Shown here piece after piece: positions 31,449 to 40,169 of a stretch of 64,000 bases of DNA. How positions within the stretch are numbered: position 1 is the stretch's first letter; every line of letters starts with the position of its first letter. A model generated the notes under the pieces. It worked only from the letters and a program-made list of their open reading frames with translations. It was not told the origin of the DNA and did no database searches. Where the stretch lies: positions 1-64,000 of the forward strand of contig BPGX01000006.1 of assembly GCA_026003255.1 (NCBI GenBank), read 5' to 3'. The stretch is from Bacteroidia bacterium (GTDB lineage: Bacteria > Bacteroidota > Bacteroidia > B-17B0 > Aurantibacillaceae). The position numbers were made by a program, and so were the translations under genes.

Positions 31449-31472
31449 AGGGGGCTACCCCCTCATTTTTTT
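31449..31472 (+). terminator. Orphan GC-rich hairpin with T run
   Basis: The stem AGGGGG / CCCCCT has a 3-base loop and is followed on the plus strand by seven T. No plus-strand gene ends here. It lies 23 bases upstream of the predicted minus-strand adhesin promoter, so it might instead be a regulatory site or stop antisense transcription. Confidence 0.4.
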
Positions 31473-31674
31473 GAAAACAGAAACAACAAGACAGTTGGCA
31501 ATTGGCAAATGGCAGTATGCAAAGACGAAAAAAGATAAATGAACAAAGGTAAAAGATGACTTGATAATACATTCCTTAATGGTTTAAAAATGAAGACAGA
31601 GATTTTGTGTAATAAAAAATCCAAAATACCAAATAAACTAATGGCTAATGGCTATTAACTAAATAACTAATTTA

Positions 31675-32340
31675 TTAAAGCTCTTTTATGGAGTCAAGTA
31701 ATTCTTTATTTTCTAAAACCCAATGCAAAAGGCTATTGTTGCGTGCATCAAGACCTAATTTTTTACAAATTCGTGAACGATAATTTTCCACTGATTTTAC
31801 AGATACAAATAATAATTCAGCTATTTCTTTACTGGATAAATGTTTGCTAACAAGTTTTAATGTTTTTAATTCTACCTGTGTAAGCGATTGCAAGGTTTCT
31901 TTGAGCTTTTGAAGCTCTTTATCTATTTGTTGTGTGCCTGTATTAATTCCTGTTCCAATGTAAACTTCTCCATTAAGCACTTTAGAAATACATTTTTCTA
32001 TTTCATTGGCAGAATTATCTTTAACAATATATCCTTTAGCACCATAAAGTAATGCCTTTTTAAGTACTTCTTCTTCTTTATACATGGTAAGAATTATGAT
32101 TGAAGTGGATATATTTTCTTGCTTTAGTTCTTTACATACTTCTAAGCCGTTTTTCTCGGGCATGTTTATATCGAGGATGGCTATTTGTGGCTGATTTTTT
32201 TTTATGGCATTTAATGCTTGCAATCCATTTTCACACTCTATTAATTGTAAATGATCAAATGCTGATTCGAGCATAAAGGCTAAGCCTTTTCTAAATAAAG
32301 GATGATCGTCTGCAATTAAAATTTGCATAGCTTGTTGCAA
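31675..32340 (-). CDS. NarL/FixJ-type response regulator
   Basis: The receiver domain (residues 5-125) has the acidic pair DD (11-12), the phosphorylated aspartate D57 in LDINMPEKNG, and the conserved Thr and Lys (IILTMYK, GYIVKDN). The C-terminal LuxR-type helix-turn-helix spans about 150-215 (LSSKEIAELLFVSVKSVENY). It is a DNA-binding transcription regulator. The true start may be the ATG at 32328 (MQILIADDH), 4 codons in. It lies 24 bases after the sensor kinase gene and is surely its partner. Its targets are unknown, but surface-protein genes flank it on both sides. Confidence 0.93.
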   Translation of the reverse strand: MQQAMQILIADDHPLFRKGLAFMLESAFDHLQLIECENGLQALNAIKKNQPQIAILDINMPEKNGLEVCKELKQENISTSIIILTMYKEEEVLKKALLYGAKGYIVKDNSANEIEKCISKVLNGEVYIGTGINTGTQQIDKELQKLKETLQSLTQVELKTLKLVSKHLSSKEIAELLFVSVKSVENYRSRICKKLGLDARNNSLLHWVLENKELLDSIKEL

Positions 32341-32364
32341 TGAATGTAAAATTTTTACAAAAAA

Positions 32365-34338
32365 TTATAGTTCTAATTTTAATGTAAGTTTAAATCCTTT
32401 ATCGTTTTTATCGTTTAAACTTAAAATGCCATTTATAATTCTTACGCGTTCTCTAATAGACATAAATCCCATTCCGGTTGTAAAATCACTTTTACTAATT
32501 CCTTTACCATTATCTTGATAGGTAAGTTTAAGCAATTCGTTTTCTTTTTCAATTACAATTTTAAGTGCTGTTGCGCCTGAATGTTTTAAGGTATTATTAA
32601 CACATTCTTGCAAAATGCGATATATGTGGGTTTTTCTTTCCAAATCGAGATTTTCTGCTTCTTCACAAATTTCAAAACTACATTCAATATTGGTATCTTT
32701 TTGTACTTTATCGAGCATACTTGCCACGGAACGCGCCAATCCGATTTTTTCTAAGTAAGAAGGATAAAGGCTTTTGGAAATTTGACGTGTTTGTTCTATT
32801 ATTTCGCCAATAGCTTCTTCCAGGCCATCTAAATTTTGTATTTGTCCTTGATTAAATAAATGTACTTTTGATTTTACAACTGATAATGATTGACCAATAT
32901 CATCATGCAAGTCTTTTGAAATTCTGCTTCTTTCTTTTTCTATATTTTCAATTAGTTTTGAAGAGAACTCCTGTTGTTGTTTACGCATAATTCTTACATG
33001 ACGAATGTATAAAGTTCCTCCAACCAAAAGTATTATAAACAAAGAGCTGCCAATAATAATTCTTATCCTACTTTGTCGTTTTAAATTTTCCTTTTCAAGT
33101 TCTGTTGCTCTGTTTTTTTCTTTAATCAATGCATTCTCTTTTTTTTCAACATCATATCGCACTTCAAGTTCTGCCATTACTTCTTTATTGTGTAATTTAT
33201 CGAGGCTGTCTTTAAGTTCATAATAACTTTTTAATTCTTTAAATGCTTGCTTAAAATTACCTGTTTCTTCGTATATATCGGTTAATAAGCTTTTTGCTAA
33301 TGATATATCTTCGTTAACTTTATTTTCAATAGCAATACTTAATCCTTCTTTGGCCAATTTTTCAGCTTGGGTAAAATTTTTCTGAGCTAAGAATAATCGC
33401 GCCTTAACCAAAACTGCTTTTGAAACAAATTGAAAATTTTGTGTGTTTTGAAAAAGTACATGTGCTGAATCGTAATAAGCCAATGCATTTCCATAATCTT
33501 TTAAATTATAATAGGTACTTCCTAAATTTAGATATGCAACTCCAATTGCAGTTGGAAATCCCATTGTTTTAGCATAACTCAATGATTTTTTATAATGTTC
33601 TAATGCTTTTTGTGAATCTTTTTCGTTCATGTAATATAATCCGATATTAATCAAAAGATTAATGGCTAAACGATATTCTTTTTCTTGTTCGGCAATGCTA
33701 AGGGCGCGTTGAAACTCCTCTAACGCTTTTTGTGTTTTTCCGTTGCGATAATGCAGTAATCCAAGATTGTTGAGGATTATAGCTTCGTAATATTTTTGAT
33801 GACCCTTTTCTGCTACTTTATAACCTTCGAGATAATAATTTAATGCTTGGCTTTCTAATCCTTTACTTTCGTATAAAAGTCCTAATCCATTAAGGGCTTC
33901 AACGTGATTTTTAAAATCGTTACGTTTTACAGACTCATTAATTATTTGTTTAAACAACGATTCTGCCAGTTCGTCATTACCTTCATCCATTATAATAAAG
34001 GCCATACGAATTTTGGTAGAATTTTCGAGTGTTCGATTTTTATCTTTCGATGCAAGCTGTAATGCTTTTTTATACCATTCTTTGGCAACTTTTTTTTGTT
34101 GAGAGAAATAAAAGTAATTGCCGTAATACTGTAATATTTCTGCTTCTTTTGAAAGAGAGTTTTCTTTACGGGCTATTTCAATAGCTTTTTCTCCTAATTG
34201 AAAAACTTGTGCAGAATCGTAGTAGGTACTAACCTGAATTTTTTTCTTAATGGCATCAAAACTATCTACTTGTTGTGCAAACACATTTGTTAAAGCAAAC
34301 AAGAAAGCATATAAAAAAAGAAACAGATTATGATTCAT
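32365..34338 (-). CDS. TPR-containing sensor histidine kinase (NarX/DesK-like)
   Basis: A signal-type N-terminus (MNHNLFLFLYAFLFALTNVFAQ) leads to a periplasmic array of about eight TPR repeats (about residues 30-395), then a coiled coil, one transmembrane helix (IRIIIGSSLFIILLVGGTLY) and the kinase. The phospho-acceptor histidine is in SKDLHDDIGQS (codon at 32905-32907), and the ATPase has NTLKHSGA and DNGKGISKSD, so it is of the HisKA_3 class. I take the ATG at 34338 because it gives a proper signal peptide. The frame is open back to 34380. It would sense something in the periplasm and phosphorylate the NarL-type regulator encoded next. Confidence 0.9.
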   Translation of the reverse strand: MNHNLFLFLYAFLFALTNVFAQQVDSFDAIKKKIQVSTYYDSAQVFQLGEKAIEIARKENSLSKEAEILQYYGNYFYFSQQKKVAKEWYKKALQLASKDKNRTLENSTKIRMAFIIMDEGNDELAESLFKQIINESVKRNDFKNHVEALNGLGLLYESKGLESQALNYYLEGYKVAEKGHQKYYEAIILNNLGLLHYRNGKTQKALEEFQRALSIAEQEKEYRLAINLLINIGLYYMNEKDSQKALEHYKKSLSYAKTMGFPTAIGVAYLNLGSTYYNLKDYGNALAYYDSAHVLFQNTQNFQFVSKAVLVKARLFLAQKNFTQAEKLAKEGLSIAIENKVNEDISLAKSLLTDIYEETGNFKQAFKELKSYYELKDSLDKLHNKEVMAELEVRYDVEKKENALIKEKNRATELEKENLKRQSRIRIIIGSSLFIILLVGGTLYIRHVRIMRKQQQEFSSKLIENIEKERSRISKDLHDDIGQSLSVVKSKVHLFNQGQIQNLDGLEEAIGEIIEQTRQISKSLYPSYLEKIGLARSVASMLDKVQKDTNIECSFEICEEAENLDLERKTHIYRILQECVNNTLKHSGATALKIVIEKENELLKLTYQDNGKGISKSDFTTGMGFMSIRERVRIINGILSLNDKNDKGFKLTLKLEL

Positions 34339-34457
34339 ATATCGAATATAAAACATTTTAATAAAAAAATATGTTTGCAAATGTTATATATTTTCATAAA
34401 TTAGCTTTTATTAATACTTAATGCTTATGATACACTTTACATTTTTAAGAGCAGGGC

Positions 34458-37400
34458 TTGGTAAAATTACCCCCCCCCATTTTTATTTTGTTGATTTTCT
34501 GTGCTTTACAGTTTAATACGTTTGCTCAAACTAATTCTCCGGGCATCGAATGGCGAGAATTATCGTGGTTTCCTACAAAACCTAACGGTCAGCAACAAAC
34601 CCAAACAGAGTCAGATGAGGATTGGTGGTATAATCATGAAAATATTTATAATAATGGTGTACATACTGGATATGTAGCCTGTGGTTATTCAGGGTTTATT
34701 AATCATACAATACAAAATGGCTGCTTAAATACTTCTTTACACAATCCCGAATGTACTGAATTAGAAACCCCTGGAAATGTAAAAGGAAGCACCTATGGCA
34801 CTATAGGAAAATTAAGTTTGACCGGAAAATTGGAATGGATTAAGTATTATAATGAAGGTGAATTATTTACGGTTAAACAAACAAATGATGGAGGATTTAT
34901 TGCCGTTGGTTATACAAAAAGTACACATGATAAAAATGGGAATCCCATTGCATACAATCCGGAAAGCATTAATTCCTCTCAGTTTTTTATTCCAAATACA
35001 CATTGTGATGAATACTTTTTTAATAAAAGGCATGCAACAGTTATTAAGATAGATGCGCAAGGAGATGTTATTTGGAATTATTTATACGGATTTGTAGATT
35101 ATATTACTGATAATGGAATAACTGCATACAAAAAAAATACAAAAGCGTTTGATATTGTTGAAACCACTATCGGTTATAAAGTTGTGGGAGATGCCGAAAC
35201 AAATAATAATACAGGGAAAGCATATACCTATGTTTTTGACATTGATTTTAATGGTTTATACTTGGGCGGAAATCTCTTTTTTAACAATCAAAATTTAGGA
35301 GGTACAGCCTTGGGAATTGCCAAAAATCCAAATGGAAACGGATATGTTATTACAGGAAAAGTAGATGACTATTTAGGTACACCACCATATAGCCAAACCT
35401 ATACTATTAAAGCATTTGTAAGAATGATAGAAAGCAGTAATAATTGGTACAGAGATTGGCCTTTTGGGGCGTTTTTTGGCAATAATACACAATCAATTTC
35501 GTTTGATGTTACATTTGATAATGCTGGGAATATTATTTGGCCAGTAATAGATAATTGTAGTAATTGTAATTACTATAATTATGACAGATTTGGACAATTA
35601 AAAATATTTGTGTTAACACCTACTAATGGAACAGATGTAGTTTTTCCTCCTATAGATTTGGGGCAAATAAGAGCTTTTGATTTAAAAGCTGGTGTAACCG
35701 CTTTAAGAAACGGAGGCTTTGCTGTTGTTTCAACCAAAAGAACAATAACGGAAGTTACCCCTTACTTTGATTCAAATTTGAATTGTTTTATGGAAAGTAA
35801 AAACTGGCGTAGCGATGCTTATTTGGCTAAATTTAACAGCAATTACCAATTAATGTGGGAAAAAACTTTTGATGCGGATGATTTAGCGCCCTCTTACTAT
35901 CCGGGCGATTTAAAAAAGGCTGAATGTTTGTACCATATTACCGAAGCTGATGATGGAGGCTTGGTTATTTCTGGAAACTCCAGTCATAATTTTGATGATA
36001 ATTATATTGCTAAAATTTATTCCGATTGCGTATTTTATACACATTGTGATATAGCTCCGGGACCAAACGATAATAACATAGTAAGTATAAATAATGGAGT
36101 TACAACATGGACAGGTAACTTAAAAGTAAGAGGAAGTATTCAAATAGAAACCGGCTCTGAATTAATTATTGATGGTGCTATTGTAGAGTTTGCAGACACT
36201 AAGCGGCTTGGAAAAGAAACAAATATTATTGTAAAACCAGGAGGCTTATTAACTATTAAAAACGGGGCATTACTTACTGCATTTAATAATTGCCCTGATG
36301 CCATGTGGGACGGTATACAGGTATGGGGCAATCCTAATGCTAACCAAAGCCCTGCCCTACAAGGAAGAATTACCATTAGCAATGCTACCATTACAAATGC
36401 GCGGGTAGCTGTTACCCTGTCGAAAAAGGGCGATTGTTGTGGCTATAACGGGGGATATATTATTGCAAGCAACAGCTCTTTTATAAACAATTTTAAAAGT
36501 ATTGAGTTTATGAAATACCATCGCCCCTTATTGTCAAACGGGGTAGAGCCAAACAATTTAAGTTTTGTTACCAATTGTACCTTTACAAGTAACGATTATT
36601 TGCGCGACCCTAACTGGCTATGGCCTGATGGCACAAGGCGAACACACGATGCCCACATTACCCTGTGGGATGTTAAAGGCGTCTCTTTTAGAGGGAACAG
36701 CTTTAGCAATACCCTAACTAATTTACCTTTTAATAAGCGAGGCGAAGGCATACGCAGTATTGATGCTACTTACCGGGTAGAATCTACCTGCCTGAGCTAC
36801 GACCAATACGGTTGCACCGGAGTGCCTAATACCTTTACAAACTTATTTATAGGTATTAAAGAAAGCGCCACCCCCGGCAAAATATCGCAGCTTACATGCA
36901 GCCGCTCGGTGTTTAACGATGTAGAAAAAGCCATTATTATAGAAAATACTACCGGAAGCCGTATAGTTTTAAATACCTTTAACCATAGCTATAACCCACC
37001 GCCACCAAGCGACCCATTTGCTGCCAAGCGCAGTATTTTTGCCGTGTATGCCAATAGCTCTACCGCTTTGCAGGTAGAACAAAACACCATAAACTTCCCA
37101 CAAAACCTGCACAAAGGTATTATTGTACGCAACTCGCGCGAGCTGGGAGCAAGTGTTTACCGCAACACCCTGCATGGCGCTGCCACAAGGGTGCAGGCAG
37201 AAGCCGATAACAGCATGGCACTAATAGACTGCAACGATTTTTACGATAAACAACAAAACCGACAGCAAGATATTGCACTTACAAGCGGCTATTTAATTGA
37301 CCAGGGAACTTGTCAGAATATAATAAACTTCCCAACCAACCCCGAAGCCAATCGTTTTTATGGCTATTGCGATAATAATATATTGCAATTGGCCAAAAAT

Positions 37401-38657
37401 GCTACTGTGCCCGGATATATTTACAGTGCTTATTCAAACCCTGAAATGTTGCCTGATAATAATTGTGTAACAAGCCCTATTCAAGTGAATAACTGTATTT
37501 CATTTGCAATAAATTACGACCAAGCCTGCCCTTCTAATCTTAGTAGTATAAAAACCATTCATCAGCACAAAGAGCTGGCAAACGATTATTTTGCCATGCA
37601 GCAGCAAATAAAAATTTTGTTAGAGGCGGGCAATAGCCCTGCCCTCTACCATAGCCTGCAACACGATGCTCCCGGCATTGCCAAAAACAATTTATTGCAG
37701 GCATCGCCTTATTTGAGCGAGCAATTGCTTTTGGCAATTGTAGCACGCGGCTTGCCCGCAGGCATATTAAAAGAAATTTTAAGCGCCAACAGCCCTTTGC
37801 CTGCTACTGTGCTCGATGCCTTGCAGCAAATAAATTTACCTAACGGAGTACGCTCGCAAATAATGGCGCTGCAAAATGGCGTTTCGCCATATACGCAGGC
37901 GCTCAAAACAATTGAGTTTTACGAAGCATCGGCACGTCAAAACATTGCCGAGGTTATACGCCAGTATTTAGACAGCAACGATGTGCGAAGCGCTAAAGTG
38001 TATTTAGAACAGTTTGAAGCGCCTGAATACGTATGTGCCTATGTTCCTGTGGCTATTGACGCACGCGATACTGTTAGCGCAAGCCTTGCGCTCGAAAAAA
38101 TAGAAATTATTGCCGATTCGGCTGTTGCGGCTAACCCTGCCGACTCCCGCGCCATTCATTTAAAAGGTTTTTGCGAATTTTACCGTATGGTAGCTCAAAT
38201 AGAAAGGCGCCCTAACGGCTATTTCGATTTAGATGCCTCCGAAATAGAATTTATATACCTGCTTGCTCAAGATAACAGCGCAGTGGGTGCCAGAGCAAGA
38301 GCCGTATATACCTTAGTAAGCGGAGAGCAATTAATAGCCGAGCCCGAAGAACTGGAAGAAAACCCATCGCTGCGCATACAAACACCTGATGACGAAAATG
38401 TAGCGCAAAACCCGCAAACCATTCGGGTGTACCCTAACCCAAGTACGGGAAATGTAAACATAGAGCTAACAACAGAGCAACAAATAGAAACTATACACAT
38501 AATAGATATTTCGGGTAAAAAAGTATTTGAGCAAAAGAGCAATGGCACTATGCAGGAAACATTGAGCCTAAACCTGCCTGCCGAAGGTTTGTATTTATTG
38601 CAAGTGCAATATAGCAATGGAACTTACGAAACCAAGAAAATACATATAGTTAAATAA
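34458..38657 (+). CDS. Large T9SS type A-sorted secreted protein, 1399 aa, TTG start next to a C9 run
   Basis: The frame as given opens at a TTG and has a hydrophobic signal peptide (IFILLIFCALQFNTFAQ). Residues about 25-540 resemble the propeller-like N-termini of Bacteroidota secreted proteins (NDGGFIAVGYTKS, DNAGNIIWPV, DDGGLVISGNSS). Residues about 560-960 look like a right-handed parallel beta-helix (many IxxNTFNH / ITISNATITNA-type turns). A helical region follows, then a type A sorting domain (VYPNPSTGNVNIEL, DISGKKVFEQ). A run of nine C at 34470-34478 lies between an upstream ATG (34421 or 34427) and the signal peptide. The ATG frame would join only with 8 or 11 C, so the true start is uncertain. 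Base composition is visibly more GC-rich after about 36.25 kb. Confidence 0.82.
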   Translation: MVKLPPPIFILLIFCALQFNTFAQTNSPGIEWRELSWFPTKPNGQQQTQTESDEDWWYNHENIYNNGVHTGYVACGYSGFINHTIQNGCLNTSLHNPECTELETPGNVKGSTYGTIGKLSLTGKLEWIKYYNEGELFTVKQTNDGGFIAVGYTKSTHDKNGNPIAYNPESINSSQFFIPNTHCDEYFFNKRHATVIKIDAQGDVIWNYLYGFVDYITDNGITAYKKNTKAFDIVETTIGYKVVGDAETNNNTGKAYTYVFDIDFNGLYLGGNLFFNNQNLGGTALGIAKNPNGNGYVITGKVDDYLGTPPYSQTYTIKAFVRMIESSNNWYRDWPFGAFFGNNTQSISFDVTFDNAGNIIWPVIDNCSNCNYYNYDRFGQLKIFVLTPTNGTDVVFPPIDLGQIRAFDLKAGVTALRNGGFAVVSTKRTITEVTPYFDSNLNCFMESKNWRSDAYLAKFNSNYQLMWEKTFDADDLAPSYYPGDLKKAECLYHITEADDGGLVISGNSSHNFDDNYIAKIYSDCVFYTHCDIAPGPNDNNIVSINNGVTTWTGNLKVRGSIQIETGSELIIDGAIVEFADTKRLGKETNIIVKPGGLLTIKNGALLTAFNNCPDAMWDGIQVWGNPNANQSPALQGRITISNATITNARVAVTLSKKGDCCGYNGGYIIASNSSFINNFKSIEFMKYHRPLLSNGVEPNNLSFVTNCTFTSNDYLRDPNWLWPDGTRRTHDAHITLWDVKGVSFRGNSFSNTLTNLPFNKRGEGIRSIDATYRVESTCLSYDQYGCTGVPNTFTNLFIGIKESATPGKISQLTCSRSVFNDVEKAIIIENTTGSRIVLNTFNHSYNPPPPSDPFAAKRSIFAVYANSSTALQVEQNTINFPQNLHKGIIVRNSRELGASVYRNTLHGAATRVQAEADNSMALIDCNDFYDKQQNRQQDIALTSGYLIDQGTCQNIINFPTNPEANRFYGYCDNNILQLAKNATVPGYIYSAYSNPEMLPDNNCVTSPIQVNNCISFAINYDQACPSNLSSIKTIHQHKELANDYFAMQQQIKILLEAGNSPALYHSLQHDAPGIAKNNLLQASPYLSEQLLLAIVARGLPAGILKEILSANSPLPATVLDALQQINLPNGVRSQIMALQNGVSPYTQALKTIEFYEASARQNIAEVIRQYLDSNDVRSAKVYLEQFEAPEYVCAYVPVAIDARDTVSASLALEKIEIIADSAVAANPADSRAIHLKGFCEFYRMVAQIERRPNGYFDLDASEIEFIYLLAQDNSAVGARARAVYTLVSGEQLIAEPEELEENPSLRIQTPDDENVAQNPQTIRVYPNPSTGNVNIELTTEQQIETIHIIDISGKKVFEQKSNGTMQETLSLNLPAEGLYLLQVQYSNGTYETKKIHIVK
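38480..38657 (+). repeat. Shared C-terminal sorting-domain repeat, copy 1 of 3
   Basis: The last 60 or so codons of the 1399-aa gene are almost identical in DNA to 39966-40146 and 41471-41651. The N-terminal parts of the 1399-aa protein are unrelated in sequence to the other two, so the sorting domain is a shared module. Confidence 0.85.
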
Positions 38658-38661
38658 ACAG

Positions 38662-40146
38662 ATGCACAAAAAACATAACTTATTATTTATACTACTTTTA
38701 ATACACTTGAGTGCTTCTGCTCAGGTGTATTTTAACAAAAGTTATTCTCCCTATTTACCATATAGTGCCACACAATATATACCTGTAGGGATTGTAAATG
38801 TTTGTGAAACCAATATCGGTTATCTTACTTCGGGAAGTTATCCAACTATGGATAAGCGTGTACTATATATTGTTGTTACTGATATTATAGGAGATACAAT
38901 ATGTACAAAAACATACGGAGAAACCGGAGAGGTTTATTACTCTGGGTATGGTGGTGGTATGTTTGCAACTACCGATGGCAATTATGCTATAAGCGGAACA
39001 TACAAAAAGGATACTCTAAGCGAAGCAGATGGTTTATTATTAAAAATGAATAACATTGGCGACACCTTATGGACAAAAAAATATGGCACACCCACAGAGG
39101 AAACCTTTTATGCCGGCATTCAAAGTATAGATGGTAATTATTATTTAGCGGGTACGGCCTACGATACTATAGGTTTACATTACGATATGTATGTAGTAAA
39201 AGCCGATAGCATGGGCAATGCTATATGGGAGAAAAAGTATGGAGGCGCAGGAAGCCAATCAGCCAGTAATATACAAATAACAATGGATGGCAATATATTA
39301 ATAAGCGGCTATAGTGGCAGCGGCAATAATTATAATGCCCTTGCCATAAAATTAGATACCGCAGGCAATGTGTTATGGACACACAGCATTAATACCAACG
39401 GAGGAGGGGGAGGGCACTTGATTGAAACCAATGATGGAGGTTATGTTTTTCATGGGCAATGGCGCATCAGCTCATTGCCAAACTTTACTCAATATTTTGT
39501 GCAAAGGTTAAATACTAGTAAACAAATACAATGGGAGCAAAAATTTTATGATGCTTTAAACAGGATAAATGTGTTTAATGATTTTATAGAAGATAATAAT
39601 GCTTTTATATTTATGGGGGGGCATCAGGATAGCATGGGTAATAAAAATCATAGTGTAATAAGCAAAATAAATGCAGCCGGGCAAAAAGTATGGCACAGGA
39701 ATATAAACAAATTTGCACGCGATAATTACTCGCGCGATATAGAAAAAACGAGCGATGGCGGTTTTATCATAGCGGGTTTTGGTTCGGAGTTTTTGCCTAA
39801 TGGAATGTATTGCCAGGAGGCATGGCTTTGCAAAGTAGATAGCTTTGGCTGCCTGCAACAAGGCTGCGAGTTGTTTGATGCCATAGAAGAAAAAAGCCCC
39901 ACAGCGCAAGAGGAGCTAAATGTTTATCCTAATCCAAGCAAGGGCTTGTTTTATATACAAAGCAGCCAACAAATAGAAACTATACACATAATAGATATTT
40001 CGGGTAAAAGGGTATTTGAGCAAAAGGTCAATGGCACTATGCAGGAAACATTGAGCCTAAACCTGCCTGCCGAAGGTTTGTATTTATTGCAAGTGCAATA
40101 TAGCAATGGAACTTACGAAACTAAGAAAATACATATTGTTAAATAA
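38662..40146 (+). CDS. T9SS type A-sorted propeller-like secreted protein, 494 aa (copy 1)
   Basis: A signal peptide (KHNLLFILLLIHLSASAQ) is followed by propeller-like repeats with TTDGNYAISGTY, DSMGNAIWEKKYGG, DTAGNVLWTH and TSDGGFIIAGFG, and then a type A sorting domain (LNVYPNPSKGLFYIQ, DISGKRVFEQ). It starts 4 bases after the stop of the 1399-aa protein and is certainly in its operon. It is a tandem duplicate of the next gene at a constant offset of 1505 bases. Some blocks are near identical and the N-terminus is diverged. Ligand and function are unknown. Confidence 0.85.
   Translation: MHKKHNLLFILLLIHLSASAQVYFNKSYSPYLPYSATQYIPVGIVNVCETNIGYLTSGSYPTMDKRVLYIVVTDIIGDTICTKTYGETGEVYYSGYGGGMFATTDGNYAISGTYKKDTLSEADGLLLKMNNIGDTLWTKKYGTPTEETFYAGIQSIDGNYYLAGTAYDTIGLHYDMYVVKADSMGNAIWEKKYGGAGSQSASNIQITMDGNILISGYSGSGNNYNALAIKLDTAGNVLWTHSINTNGGGGGHLIETNDGGYVFHGQWRISSLPNFTQYFVQRLNTSKQIQWEQKFYDALNRINVFNDFIEDNNAFIFMGGHQDSMGNKNHSVISKINAAGQKVWHRNINKFARDNYSRDIEKTSDGGFIIAGFGSEFLPNGMYCQEAWLCKVDSFGCLQQGCELFDAIEEKSPTAQEELNVYPNPSKGLFYIQSSQQIETIHIIDISGKRVFEQKVNGTMQETLSLNLPAEGLYLLQVQYSNGTYETKKIHIVK
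39966..40146 (+). repeat. Shared C-terminal sorting-domain repeat, copy 2 of 3
   Basis: This near-identical copy of the type A sorting-domain DNA at 38480-38657 lies at the end of the first tandem duplicate. Only a few base changes separate them. Confidence 0.85.
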
Positions 40147-40169
40147 CAGCCATCGCAACCCAAACTCCT

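Larger units (their letters stand above)
31391..31674. other. Gap between the adhesin operon and the response regulator, 284 bases
   Basis: The gap holds the predicted adhesin promoter (31419-31426) and a GC-rich hairpin (31449-31463). It also has short direct repeats of TTGGCAA/TGGCAG near 31494-31515 and AATGGCTAATGGCTAT near 31640. No convincing gene was found. Confidence 0.55.

Noticed and set aside
31387..31572. Minus-strand open frame of 61 codons
   Set aside because: It overlaps the adhesin promoter and a GC-rich hairpin, shows no family features, and has cysteine/phenylalanine-rich random composition.
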